Shown: positions 46,746 through 56,475 of the stretch, one piece after another
Layout: each line of letters opens with the position of its first letter
How positions within the stretch are numbered: the stretch's first letter is position 1
Assembly (NCBI GenBank): GCA_963693285.1
Contig: OY848918.1
Coordinates: forward strand, 12,448,960 to 12,512,959
DNA length: 64,000 bases
DNA from: Xestospongia muta
Lineage: Eukaryota > Porifera > Demospongiae > Haplosclerida > Petrosiidae
Direction of reading: 5' to 3'
The notes under the pieces: generated by a model
Told to the model about the DNA's origin: nothing
The model's database searches: none
The model's input: only the letters and a program-made list of their open reading frames with translations
Program-made: the position numbers and the translations under genes

Positions 46746-47879
46746 GTTGTGAATTGTTGTAATAATGTATATTCAATGATTCCACATAGTGAATGATGAC
46801 ACTTTTGTATGTAACAAACCAGTAAGACTACAAATTTCAAGTAGGAATGTGAAGCTTGTCACTGTAAGGCTAACTTCAGCTGGCTGTTTCAACTTACAAC
46901 AACCTAAGTTTAACTTGTTTATTTTAGACTGGTGTACAAAATGATCTAGTGTAATGAATTAGGGACGAGTTTTGCTGGAGGCCAGACTCTGTCAATTTCT
47001 CAATTATTGTTTATGCTAACAATTTTAATGTATAATGCTGTTTTTAAGAAAAGATGAAAAACGATATATTAAATTTATAATACAAGGTTTTTGAAATGAA
47101 TTGGCTATCATTTTTAATATATCAACTAAAGCGATGGAATGTTCTGTCCTACACACAACATTGTTTTAAGGGTTACAGGGTCAAAATTGTAACTAACATT
47201 TTTATGCTGTTATAAAGAGTTCTTGCCATCTGGTTCCCTTTTTATATTTTTTCATATTTTTACTTCATTAATTTTGGTGGAAAGTGACAGTACTTTTTCT
47301 TATTAAAAGTGTTTTTATTTATTTATGAAGAACTTGATGACGCTTTAATTAATTATTTTAGTCACGATAATGACACTCTTGTAATTATGATGAAGAAAAT
47401 ACGGAGGTTTACGGATGGAAACAGGCATCTCTCTCTTTTTTGATTGAATACCAATCACAAAAATTGAAGAAAATGGCGTATCAGTAAATATTAGTTCAAT
47501 AAAAGCTTTAATCAATCAAGCGGGGGTATCAGAAAATTCACACGTATTTTTTGTATTTGGAAAAACTATAACTGGATTTTTTGAAAATTGGAAAGTATGC
47601 TATAAAAATGATTTTATTACATTATGAATCTTGCAGTACACTATGATATTTTTGCAGATTTCTGTTATATAATTTGCTTAACATAAAAATCTTTTTAAAA
47701 GATTTCTAAAAGCATTTTAAACAGTAGAACCAATTTTTAAATAAATTTAGAAAAATCAACGTTGTTTTATGTATGTAGGTATACTGCAAGTCTGCAACTC
47801 CAGCTCCACCCTATCAAAAATGCTAGAAACAACAAAATATTTAATAAGGCGTGGTCGTCACTGAATTAGGTAAGTATGG
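46746..47879. other. Intergenic, no gene seen
   Basis: No supported coding frame on either strand. Confidence 0.45.
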
Positions 47880-48400
47880 TGAACCCCGTAAAAATAACTT
47901 TATGATATTTATTTTGTACATAATTATAATGTATGGATAAGCATATGCGTTTCCCTCCCCTTTTCTTTCATGCATGTACTACCTTTCCTCTTCCTCTTAT
48001 CTTTATCTCTTCTTTTACTATAATGTATAGTTTGCTGATATTTGGTACTTCTCTGTGCACGCTCAGAACCCTTTCAAGATGGACAGCTCATCCAGTATCA
48101 GAGTATTAAACAAAAATTGTGAGATGTATAATATACATGTAGTAATGTACATATAATATATTAGCCTTAAGTATGAAACTAGTGGACACATTTCAACTAT
48201 CATATTTACTGTACAAGCCTTATTAATTGTAGTGTTATATGTAATATGTGAATATTTATTAACAAAAATCATGTGTACAATTAATAAATTCTTTTGGTGA
48301 TAGGTAATTTATGAGATTTAGACACAAGATTATAGCTGATGAGAATAAATAGTGAATTATAATAACTATCCGTGTAACACAAGGATGTAGCTAAGAGTGG
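47880..48400. repeat. Dispersed repeat related to 36230-36830
   Basis: Co-linear with 36230-36830, including the region coding for antisense frames in both. Confidence 0.55.
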
Positions 48401-48540
48401 CCCTGCAAGGCCTACACTTAAAACAGAATTTTGTTATTTTTAACTGAGGTCTTTGTTGCCACAGATTCATAAGCTTAATTATTATTATGAGTCACCATAA
48501 AGCCAAACCTAGTCTAACTTAATAAGTATAAAGCCAAATA

Positions 48541-48682
48541 GAAGTCAAAATGCCAAAAAGTATTCTTTGTACTTTATTGCCCAATAATTGAAGCCATGAG
48601 TAAGGATTGGATCCAATCTTTACTCATGGCTTCAATTATTGGGCAATAAAGTACAAAGAATACTTTTTGGCATTATGACTTC
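48541..48682. repeat. Near-perfect 142-bp palindrome
   Basis: The two 70-base arms (48541-48610 and 48613-48682) pair with two mismatches around a two-base spacer. The inner 60 bases have one mismatch. The arm sequence derives from the dispersed repeat that also occurs at 1-470 and 36833-37260. Confidence 0.93.
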
Positions 48683-48850
48683 TTTAATTGAACTAATTGG
48701 ATTAGTTCAAAGAACGTAGCATCCACCAATGGCTTTAACTGAAGTCATAAGCAAGAGATCATTTTTTGGCTTCTACTTGGCTTCAGGATCATGCATATTG
48801 ACGTAGACTAGTTTTAACTTTGTGGTAACTTAGATTTGGGATTACATTGC

Positions 48851-50640
48851 ATATTCCTTGAAATGTTACATTGTATTATACTCTCTATAACTCTCAGATA
48901 TGTTATACTGATGATGTCCAATAAGACATAAAACGCAGTATTATTAAAATCTAATTTTTTAGATTTACGTAAATTATCAACATCATGCAATGTTATTCCT
49001 ATATTCATTGTAATAGTATATATTCTAATTCAACTTGCAGCATCAAATATTTAAATCAATCTCTTAAAATAATATTTATTATGGATGGATGCACTGTAAA
49101 TGGATGAACAAATATTAATTTTCATTGTTCAATATTTAATGTGTTATCTCTTTCACATACAACACATAGGTACTTCACTACTGACCACACCTCTTTTCTC
49201 TTTTACTTTCTTTGACACTTTCACCTTCATAATTCTTTTATTGTCGTGAAACAATAAACAAATTCTATTCTGTGGAGCAATGGAGTTAGTTAAATTCACA
49301 GCACTCTAATTATAAAGAATGTATCATTAATAATATATGCTCTATATTGCAGTAGAAAATAACTTGGGAAGGCTAGCATTTTTAATGTTTCTGTCTGTAT
49401 CATAGTGCTCACATAACTATCCAAAGTATAAACATCTCACTTGCTAAATTATACCAATTGAAGAGTATGTGGATAATTGTCAGATAATAATGAAGATTAT
49501 GTCATCTGTTAGACAGATGCTATAACAGCTGTCACTATTCTGTGGTAGCTTGGCTATGTATTACATTATAAAGGCTGCACACTGATAAAAGTGATTTGTC
49601 ATTTAACATAAAAAATTGTTATGTGACTTGCACATATATATATGTAGGCATTCATTATTTTCTATATGTAGTGATGTATAAAGTTAAAGGACTAATAAAC
49701 AGGTTCAAAGTTTCTGTTATAGCCATTTTGGAATCCACGTGATGTTTCCATTGGTTGAAGTCATTACTCTAGACCACTAATGAAATAAATTATAAATATG
49801 AGGAAACGATAATTATGAACATCTGTTTACCAATCCTAACTATCACCACATAGAAAAAGGAAAATTAAAGAATAACATGAAACCTATATTCTCTGTAAGG
49901 GCTAACATGTCTAACATATATTCTGTGATAGATTTGGTAGAGTTACATAGTAATTAGTAATGAAAATAGTAGATGTTGTTTAATGTATGTATTTAGTAAG
50001 GATATGCGTAATCATGTGACTATGAATCAATTAAAATAATCAATCTATTTTAAAAGTGTATTCCTTCAAGCATTTACACAATACTTCACGTTTGTATTGC
50101 ACATCTATATTACTATATTGCCTATATTAAATCAATTCTATCGTGTATGTAGTAGATTGCTCCATTGGAGGTTTATAAATCACTAATAGTGTTGCTAGTA
50201 TACATAAACAAGTTACTATGCTACTATTATAACATTGTACATAGATGAACTAAAGAAATAGATTTGCTGATTTAACCAATCTATTAATTGTCATTCACAT
50301 TGCATATGCAAATTGCTGTTGTTGCAAGCTACTCCAATAGTGGTGGATCATGTTAACACAAAAATTTGTTATTTGAGTTCATGCCATTCTTTTCCTTTTC
50401 TTTGAGGTAATGGTTAGGATTGGTAAACAGACATCATACAATATGCATTTCCTCATAGCTAGATTAATAATTCTGATTGTTTATTTGGGGAACTAGCAAA
50501 TATCACATGGATTCTAAACTGCATGGGTTCTGTACATGTATGGTAATAACAGTCTGTTCATCTATCTTACGAAGACCACATATTAAAATAGTGACATGAA
50601 ATCCAACTAACAAAGTGTTGTATTAAAATGATCCACTACT
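48851..50640. other. Intergenic, no gene seen
   Basis: The first part (48880-49370) resembles 40760-41340. The remainder is AT-rich without supported features. Confidence 0.45.
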
Positions 50641-50656
50641 ATTAACAGTGACGTCA

Positions 50657-50713
50657 TTACCATGACAACATGACACTATAGTGGTGAGAGATCACTAAAG
50701 GAGCATATAAAAG
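50657..50713 (+). promoter_or_regulatory. Type A promoter of protease copy 9
   Basis: TTACCATGACAACATGACAC (50657-50676) and a TATA box CATATAAAA from about 50704. Confidence 0.6.
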
Positions 50714-50798
50714 TGGACCAACTATAGAGAAGTAACAACTGCTGTTACAACCAATACCATTAACTTGTCATTCAGGTCTTTGCAAGTTTGAAGTTACA

Positions 50799-51836
50799 AT
50801 GGTGGTGTCAATGATCCTTTTTGTGTTGACCAGCTCTGTTCTCCTTTGGAGTTCCATAGATGCTCGACCTCATCAAAATCAAGAGAAAAAGATTCAGTTC
50901 TCTCCTATAAAAAACATCATTGGTAGGCCTGTTAGATTCAGCAACAAAGCTGCACCTCTTGAGGGAACAAATGAATTTCTGGAAGGTCTTCGGATCGTTA
51001 TGGTAACCAAAGATGGATACGAATATACTGGGTCTCTAGAAGATGTGGAGAGTCTCTTCTACACAAAAGAAGATAAAGTTGATGAAAATGAGGAACTCCC
51101 AACACATCCTTCAGATAAATTTCAAGATAATGAACTACCAACACATCCTCTAGGTGATTTTCGTAAGGTTTTAGAAGACTCGCTAGAGAACTTGGCTGAA
51201 AAACGTTCTGTCATTGGACCAGACTCACGGCAACGACAAGTTCCAAACCGTTTTCCATATACAGCTATTGGACGTGTTGCTATCGGATGTACTGGAACAT
51301 TTATAGCTCCAAAGACTGTTCTAACTGCAGGTCATTGTGTCTATGGTAATAGTGGATGGTACTCTGAATTGAATGTCCATCGTGCCAAGGACTGTGATCC
51401 AAATCAAGGGCAAGTCCATACTTGGACAAATGCTGTAACCCTTACTGCATGGATTAACGATCCTCGTCCTGAAAATGATATTGGCTGGATCATTGTTGGT
51501 ACTCCCTCTACAGTCACAATGAGCTTTACTTACCTGACTCCTCCAGCTACTTCAACAACTATCTTTATCTATGGCTACCCAGCAGATCTCCCAAGTCGGT
51601 GTCTCTATGGTACCAGTTGTCCTCTTGCTATAGTTGAAGATAAACGTCTGAAGTACACATGTGATACTTATGGTGGTAACAGTGGCAGTGCTATCTACTA
51701 CTGTAACAGTAACAATGTGAACACCATCATTGGAGTACATGCCTATGGTGAGTCTCAAGGAACAAACAGTGGTACTCGTATGACCAGCTGGTATTACTAT
51801 TTAACTAATTTTGTCATTACCTATTATGGTGCATAA
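50799..51836 (+). CDS. Secreted glutamyl-endopeptidase-like serine protease, copy 9
   Basis: Single-exon gene, 345 residues. Signal peptide 1-22 ending IDA, conserved propeptide with KIQFSPIKNIIG, then a linker with two ELPTHP units separated by a DKFQDN spacer. AEKR ends at R136 and the mature chain starts SVIG. The triad is H179, D227 and S295; H314 is the putative P1-binding His. One residue is inserted after the active-site Ser block, where C302 (YYCNSN) adds a seventh, possibly unpaired, cysteine. The loop after H314 is GESQG where most copies have GVYQG. The gene stands alone, 6.7 kb from copy 8 and 3 kb from copy 10. Confidence 0.93.
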   Translation: MVVSMILFVLTSSVLLWSSIDARPHQNQEKKIQFSPIKNIIGRPVRFSNKAAPLEGTNEFLEGLRIVMVTKDGYEYTGSLEDVESLFYTKEDKVDENEELPTHPSDKFQDNELPTHPLGDFRKVLEDSLENLAEKRSVIGPDSRQRQVPNRFPYTAIGRVAIGCTGTFIAPKTVLTAGHCVYGNSGWYSELNVHRAKDCDPNQGQVHTWTNAVTLTAWINDPRPENDIGWIIVGTPSTVTMSFTYLTPPATSTTIFIYGYPADLPSRCLYGTSCPLAIVEDKRLKYTCDTYGGNSGSAIYYCNSNNVNTIIGVHAYGESQGTNSGTRMTSWYYYLTNFVITYYGA

Positions 51837-52420
51837 TGGCTGACTAACGTCATTCAAGTACTAATGAGCAATGTACTTTTTTAGTAGAAATCTTGAGAAG
51901 TTTTGTTAATTCCTTTATTTTACTATCTTCTTTTTTAGACTTTTCAGTTTTTTTAAATACAGTTTTATGCCATTATTAATTTTAGGAGCTCAAGGTTTTT
52001 TTTTAGAAATGTTGAACTTGAATACAATTTGCCAACAATTATGAATTATATAAAATCTGCAAAGTAATGGTGCAAACAATTTCTGTCTAACGTATTCCTA
52101 GATAGAAATATAAAATTGAGTTGAGTGTCATTCTAAAATTGGACAGAGTACAGCATACAACTTTAATTGTATAAAAAACATGATATATGTACTATATGTT
52201 GAGAATTACTTGACATTGCAGTGTACTGATGTACACAGATTCATTGGGAACGGATGAGCTTGCTTGAATAGAGGATGAGCAAGTAATACTATACACTGTA
52301 CTAAAATGCCTTATGGTAGCTGTAATATAACGTTTTGATACTTTTGATCACTTTTAAAGTTTACCAATGGCCTTATGCACGTGACGTCACCGATTGCGCG
52401 GATTGGCCATCCTCCAGTTT
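51837..52420. other. 3' flank of copy 9
   Basis: Starts with the TGGCTGACTAACGTCATTCA block shared with copies 1 and 8 (51837-51857). No further feature is seen. Confidence 0.6.
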
Positions 52421-53510
52421 GAGTGGTTAGAAAGGAAAATGGTGAAAAGCTGTTGTGCAATTAGGTGCTTTAATAACTTAAGTACTCTAAAGGCAGTGGA
52501 TTGAGTTTCTACAGGTTTCCTGCAGGTAAAGGAAGGCGTGATAAATGGACAGCAGCTGTCAAATGGAAAAACTGACAACCAAATGAGCACACATGGTGTG
52601 TAGTGCTCACTTTGTAAGTGGGAAAAAAGTAATGATCTCCTCTCTCCCAACTATATATCCAGCATTTGTTAGTAGTCCTCAGAAACGCGAAAGTCATCGA
52701 CAATTGAGTGATTGAAAGAGAAGAAATGTGAAACAAGTTAGACTGGAGAACACTGAAATAAAGCTCAGTTGAAAAGGAGCAGAGTGAGGCCACAGAGAAA
52801 GATGAAGAAAGAGAGACAGACTTTGAGAGTGTTAGTGTTATAGATGATATAGAAGGAGGTATGAATGATGAAGGATATATGGAAAGTACTATGATGAGTA
52901 ATTACAAGTATGTGCAGACAGACAGCATTGGTACTACTTCAAACGGGTCCATGACTGACATGTCAATGTATTATATAGAAGCATTAGAACAAGAGTTTGT
53001 TAGAGTTTGCACCATGTAGTATGTGTACTGTTAGAGAATGCATACGGTTGGAGGATTCATTGAGCTCAAATGACCAAAATGTTCGGTTTTATATTGGTCT
53101 ACCATCATTTGCTGTTTTAATTTCAGTTTTCAACTTGGTGTCATCAGTCTATTCTCATACCAATAAGTTTGCCTTATCAAAGTTTAATTGTTACACTCAT
53201 AAAGCTACGTCTCTCTCTGTTCGATTGGATCTTGCTTACCGATTTGGTGTCAGTCAACCTATGATTTCAAGGATTTTCATAGATGGGTTGACATGATGTT
53301 TGTTAGGTTGAAACCATTGATTAAATGGCATAACAGAGAAGATCTACACAAAACTATGCCATTGGATTTTAGAGCAAACTTCAAGAAATGAGTGTAGTAA
53401 TAATTGATTGCTTTGAAATCTTTTGTGAGAGGCCCTACACCCTGAAAGCTAGAGCCGAGGTGTATGCAGACTGTAAACATCACAACACCATCAAGTTATT
53501 ATGACAATAA
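52421..53510 (+). mobile_element. Decayed THAP-domain DDE_4 transposon
   Basis: The plus strand from 52439 encodes, across frame breaks and stops, a THAP zinc-finger domain: MVKSCCAIRC, FYRFPA, RRDKWTAAVKW, CSAHFVSGKKSND and SPNYIPAFV. A 99-codon frame (52997-53296) then matches the helix-turn-helix part of a DDE_4 transposase (NVRFYIGLPSF, DLAYRFGVSQ and ISRIF). MPLDFRANF and [12 protein letters not shown] follow, with the first catalytic Asp, and then it stops. The element is truncated and has several indels and stops, so it is not active. The type of fusion, THAP plus transposase, is known from animal and cnidarian genomes. Confidence 0.82.
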
Positions 53511-53539
53511 TAAATGTTTTCCTTCTAAAGTGTAGAAAT

Positions 53540-54580
53540 TGTTACTGTGTATACCATTTGTGATGGAGTTGCGGTTTACTAATATGTGTGTGAATGAGCT
53601 TATGAATTTTGAAAATTGAATAATAATTATTAGGTATAAATACTAATTAAGAAGTTATTCTTCAGGTTAATTTGGTTTTTACTTTTTAGGACTTGATGTT
53701 GGACTTGTCATTGATATTGACAATTTGTCACCTAATAACTCATACATAATTTGATTTGTTTTGTTTGTCAGTGTTCTCCACATGTAGTGGGCTGGGCTGT
53801 CAGATTGTAAAAATTGTAATTATCAGTTTTGGCTATGCACCAAACTTCTCTCATGTAGTTGGTTCATGCAATGCTTATCAATACACTAGATTAGAGAAGC
53901 TTGATGTATGTTAGATTGTTGTGTATAGCTTTGGGATGAAAATGAATCTGGAACAAGATGACTTCTTTATGCTCCAGCTTATTGACATTAAGAACAATTA
54001 AGTGTCACTTGAATCACTCAAAGTGAGGTGGAAGAAGAAAATAGAGTGCTCTTGATGTTTGACTAACAGTGGAGGTGTTTTACTTACTCTTTTGGTTGTT
54101 GACAAAGATGTGGAATTAGCTCATGAGATCGCCCCCCCCCCTCTCCATAAGGTGAATTAAAGCTCTTTTTGAGGAAATACCAACAATAATGGATCAAATA
54201 CCAAAATGATGAGTAAAGCCCAGAAGACAATTTGCTTGGCAGTCAAGCACTAGCTATATATAGAGATTAGGAGATATCATCACCAGATTCTGATTATTTT
54301 AGCTTGTATATTGGATGTTGAAACTAAGTGAAGTAAGTTATGGAGCTCTCCATTGTCTAGCTTAAGTGATAACAGACAATTCCCATTTGCTGTTAGATGT
54401 AAAGGCATCTTTATGTAACAGTATCTGAACACAATATCAACAATACAATACCAGTAACAGCTAGGAAATGTGGCTTTGCTTAAGACAACAATAGAAAACA
54501 ATCTAAAGAGCAATAGCTTTACAACTGTTTTGGTATAAACTTTGGGTGGTGAATGTGTTGAACAACTCTATGGAGCTGTA
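53540..54580. repeat. Dispersed repeat of about 1.1 kb, copy 2
   Basis: Co-linear with 44940-46110, missing about 70 bases near 53830. It directly precedes the promoter region of copy 10, as its distant relative at 31217-31830 precedes copy 7. A C-rich run lies at 54132-54141. Confidence 0.65.
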
Positions 54581-54721
54581 AAGAAGGTAAGAGAGAGATC
54601 AAGATGAGATCTTTTACTACCCAAAGAGAGTAAGGAGTAATGCTAGTGCCAACTTTTCTAGACTATTAGATGCCTGGGCACAACATATATACAATGAATG
54701 AGTCTGTTAGTCTGGAGTATG

Positions 54722-54798
54722 TTATATAACTGAAGTTACCTCATACCCTTTTTCATTGTAGTACCTTCATAACATGATATCACTAATCAGTATATAAG
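54722..54798 (+). promoter_or_regulatory. Type B promoter of protease copy 10
   Basis: A diverged form of the block, ACTGAAGTTACCTCATAC, lies within 54722-54746 and the TATA box at about 54791-54797. Spacing is 45 bp rather than 67 because a CACTCC-type stretch is missing. Conservation here, in the most diverged paralogue, supports a function. Confidence 0.6.
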
Positions 54799-54881
54799 AC
54801 CAAACTAGTCATCAAGGAGCCATTTTCCACTCATCAAGGTGTTCAAAGAACTTACAACTTCACGTGTTCTGCTAGTTTTAA

Positions 54882-56096
54882 ATGGCAACAGCAAATCTGC
54901 TTCTCTTGACCTGCTTTGTTCTTCTTTGGAGACCCATGGAGGCTCAACACCATGGAGGACGAAAGATCCAGTTCTCTCCTATAGAGAGCATCATTGGTAT
55001 GCCTGTGACATTCAGCAACAAAGGTTTACCTCCTGAGGGCTCCCGTGAATTTCTGGAGGGTCTTCAGCTTGTTATGGTGACAAAAGATGGATATGAATAC
55101 ACTGGATCTCTAGAGGAAATTGAGAATCTCTTCTACACAAAAGAAGTAAAGGATGCTGAAGAATTTCCTTCAGAACTACACACACATAATCCTGGTGAAT
55201 TTCCTACATACCCACCCACACATAATCCTGGTGAATTTCCTACATACCCACCCACACATAATCCTGGTGAGCTTCCTTCAGACCTACCCACACATAATCC
55301 TGGTGAGCTTCCTTCAGACCTACCCACACATAATCCTGGTGAGCTTCCTTCAGACCTACCCACACATAATCCTGGTGAACTTCCTATAGAACTAGCTACA
55401 GAACTATACACACATGAATTTCTTGAAGTTATGGATGAAACACTAGAGGATCTGGCAGAAAAACGTTCAGTAATTGGACATGACCAACGTCATCATCAGG
55501 TTCCATATCATTTTCCTTTCACAGCCATTGGACACATAGCTGTTGGATGTACTGGAACATTTATATCTCACAATACTGTTCTGACTGCAGGTCATTGTGT
55601 CCATGGCCAGAGTGGATGGTACTCCAAGTTAAATATCCATCGTGCCAAGGACTGTGATCCAAATAAAGGCCAAGTCCATACTTGGAAAAGTGCTATCACC
55701 CTTCGTGCCTGGATCAACAATCCACGTCCTGAAAATGATATTGGCTGGATCATTGTGAACACTCCTTCTCCAGTGAAAATGAGCTTTACTTTCATGACTC
55801 CTCCAGCTAGGACAACAACTATCTTTATTTATGGCTACCCTGCAGATTTTCGAAGATGGTGTCTCTACGGTACCAATTGTCCTCTAGCACAAGTTCTTGA
55901 TAAACGTCTGAGGTACACTTGTGATACTTATGGTGGTAACAGTGGCAGTCCTGTCTACTATAACAAGACTGGAGTGTATACAATCATTGGTGTACATGCT
56001 TATGGTATCAGTATCCAGCAAAGAAAGAACAGTGGTACTCGAATGACCTCAGCCTACTTCTTAATAACACAAAGAGTCATTAAAAGATTTGGCTGA
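54882..56096 (+). CDS. Secreted glutamyl-endopeptidase-like serine protease, copy 10
   Basis: Single-exon gene, 404 residues, the longest and most diverged member. Signal peptide 1-21 (MATANLLLLTCFVLLW...MEA), conserved propeptide core, then six 12-residue repeats (residues 101-172: two THNPGEFPTYPP, three THNPGELPSDLP, one THNPGELPIELA). AEKR ends at R195 and the mature chain starts SVIGHD. The triad is H238, D286 and S354; H372 is the putative P1-binding His. Around the active Ser it reads GGNSGSPVYY, with the Pro of bacterial glutamyl endopeptidases that the other copies have lost. Mature basic character is higher, and an extra loop QQRK follows H372. The chain ends KRFG and lacks the usual YGA end. 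Confidence 0.93.
   Translation: MATANLLLLTCFVLLWRPMEAQHHGGRKIQFSPIESIIGMPVTFSNKGLPPEGSREFLEGLQLVMVTKDGYEYTGSLEEIENLFYTKEVKDAEEFPSELHTHNPGEFPTYPPTHNPGEFPTYPPTHNPGELPSDLPTHNPGELPSDLPTHNPGELPSDLPTHNPGELPIELATELYTHEFLEVMDETLEDLAEKRSVIGHDQRHHQVPYHFPFTAIGHIAVGCTGTFISHNTVLTAGHCVHGQSGWYSKLNIHRAKDCDPNKGQVHTWKSAITLRAWINNPRPENDIGWIIVNTPSPVKMSFTFMTPPARTTTIFIYGYPADFRRWCLYGTNCPLAQVLDKRLRYTCDTYGGNSGSPVYYNKTGVYTIIGVHAYGISIQQRKNSGTRMTSAYFLITQRVIKRFG
55182..55397 (+). repeat. 36-bp coding tandem repeat, six units
   Basis: Six in-frame 36-bp units (CACACATAATCCTGGTGA core) code for the 12-residue propeptide repeats of protease copy 10. The three middle units are virtually identical at DNA level, so expansion is recent. 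Confidence 0.95.
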
Positions 56097-56158
56097 CTTC
56101 ATATTTTGAATTCTATAATCATATTACAATATTGAATGTAATAGAATAGTCATATAAA

Positions 56159-56250
56159 CTACAACGTGTGATAATGTAATGACAGCATGGCATATTATCG
56201 AAAACTACAACGTGTGATAATGTAATGACAACATGACATCTTATTGAAAA
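56159..56250. repeat. 46-bp tandem duplication between copy 10 and CATSPER3
   Basis: Two units of CTACAACGTGTGATAATGTA followed by ATGACA-CATG and TATT-GAAAA. They contain an ATGACAACATGACA phrase resembling the type A promoter block, and lie about 230-320 bp before the channel gene. Confidence 0.85.
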
Positions 56251-56475
56251 CTGCTGGATGTGGTGCCTCCTTGAGTGTATATATAATTATTCCCGGATGT
56301 AATATCCACATAGTTATTATAGTACAGCTATATTAACAACATTACACTATATTAATTATTTATTAGTTTAATTTTACTGCAGTAGTGCAGCTGCAATTAA
56401 TTATTGACAGTAAGTACTGTAGCTGTGAGCACACGCCACTAGCTTACCCTATCTTCTTGTCCCACTGAGCGAAAT

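Noticed and set aside
54839..55036. A 65-codon frame overlapping the start of protease copy 10
   Set aside because: It is an out-of-frame reading of the signal peptide and propeptide region and has no relative in the other copies.
55133..55411. Overlapping repetitive frames on both strands
   Set aside because: They are other-frame readings of the 36-bp repeats in protease copy 10.
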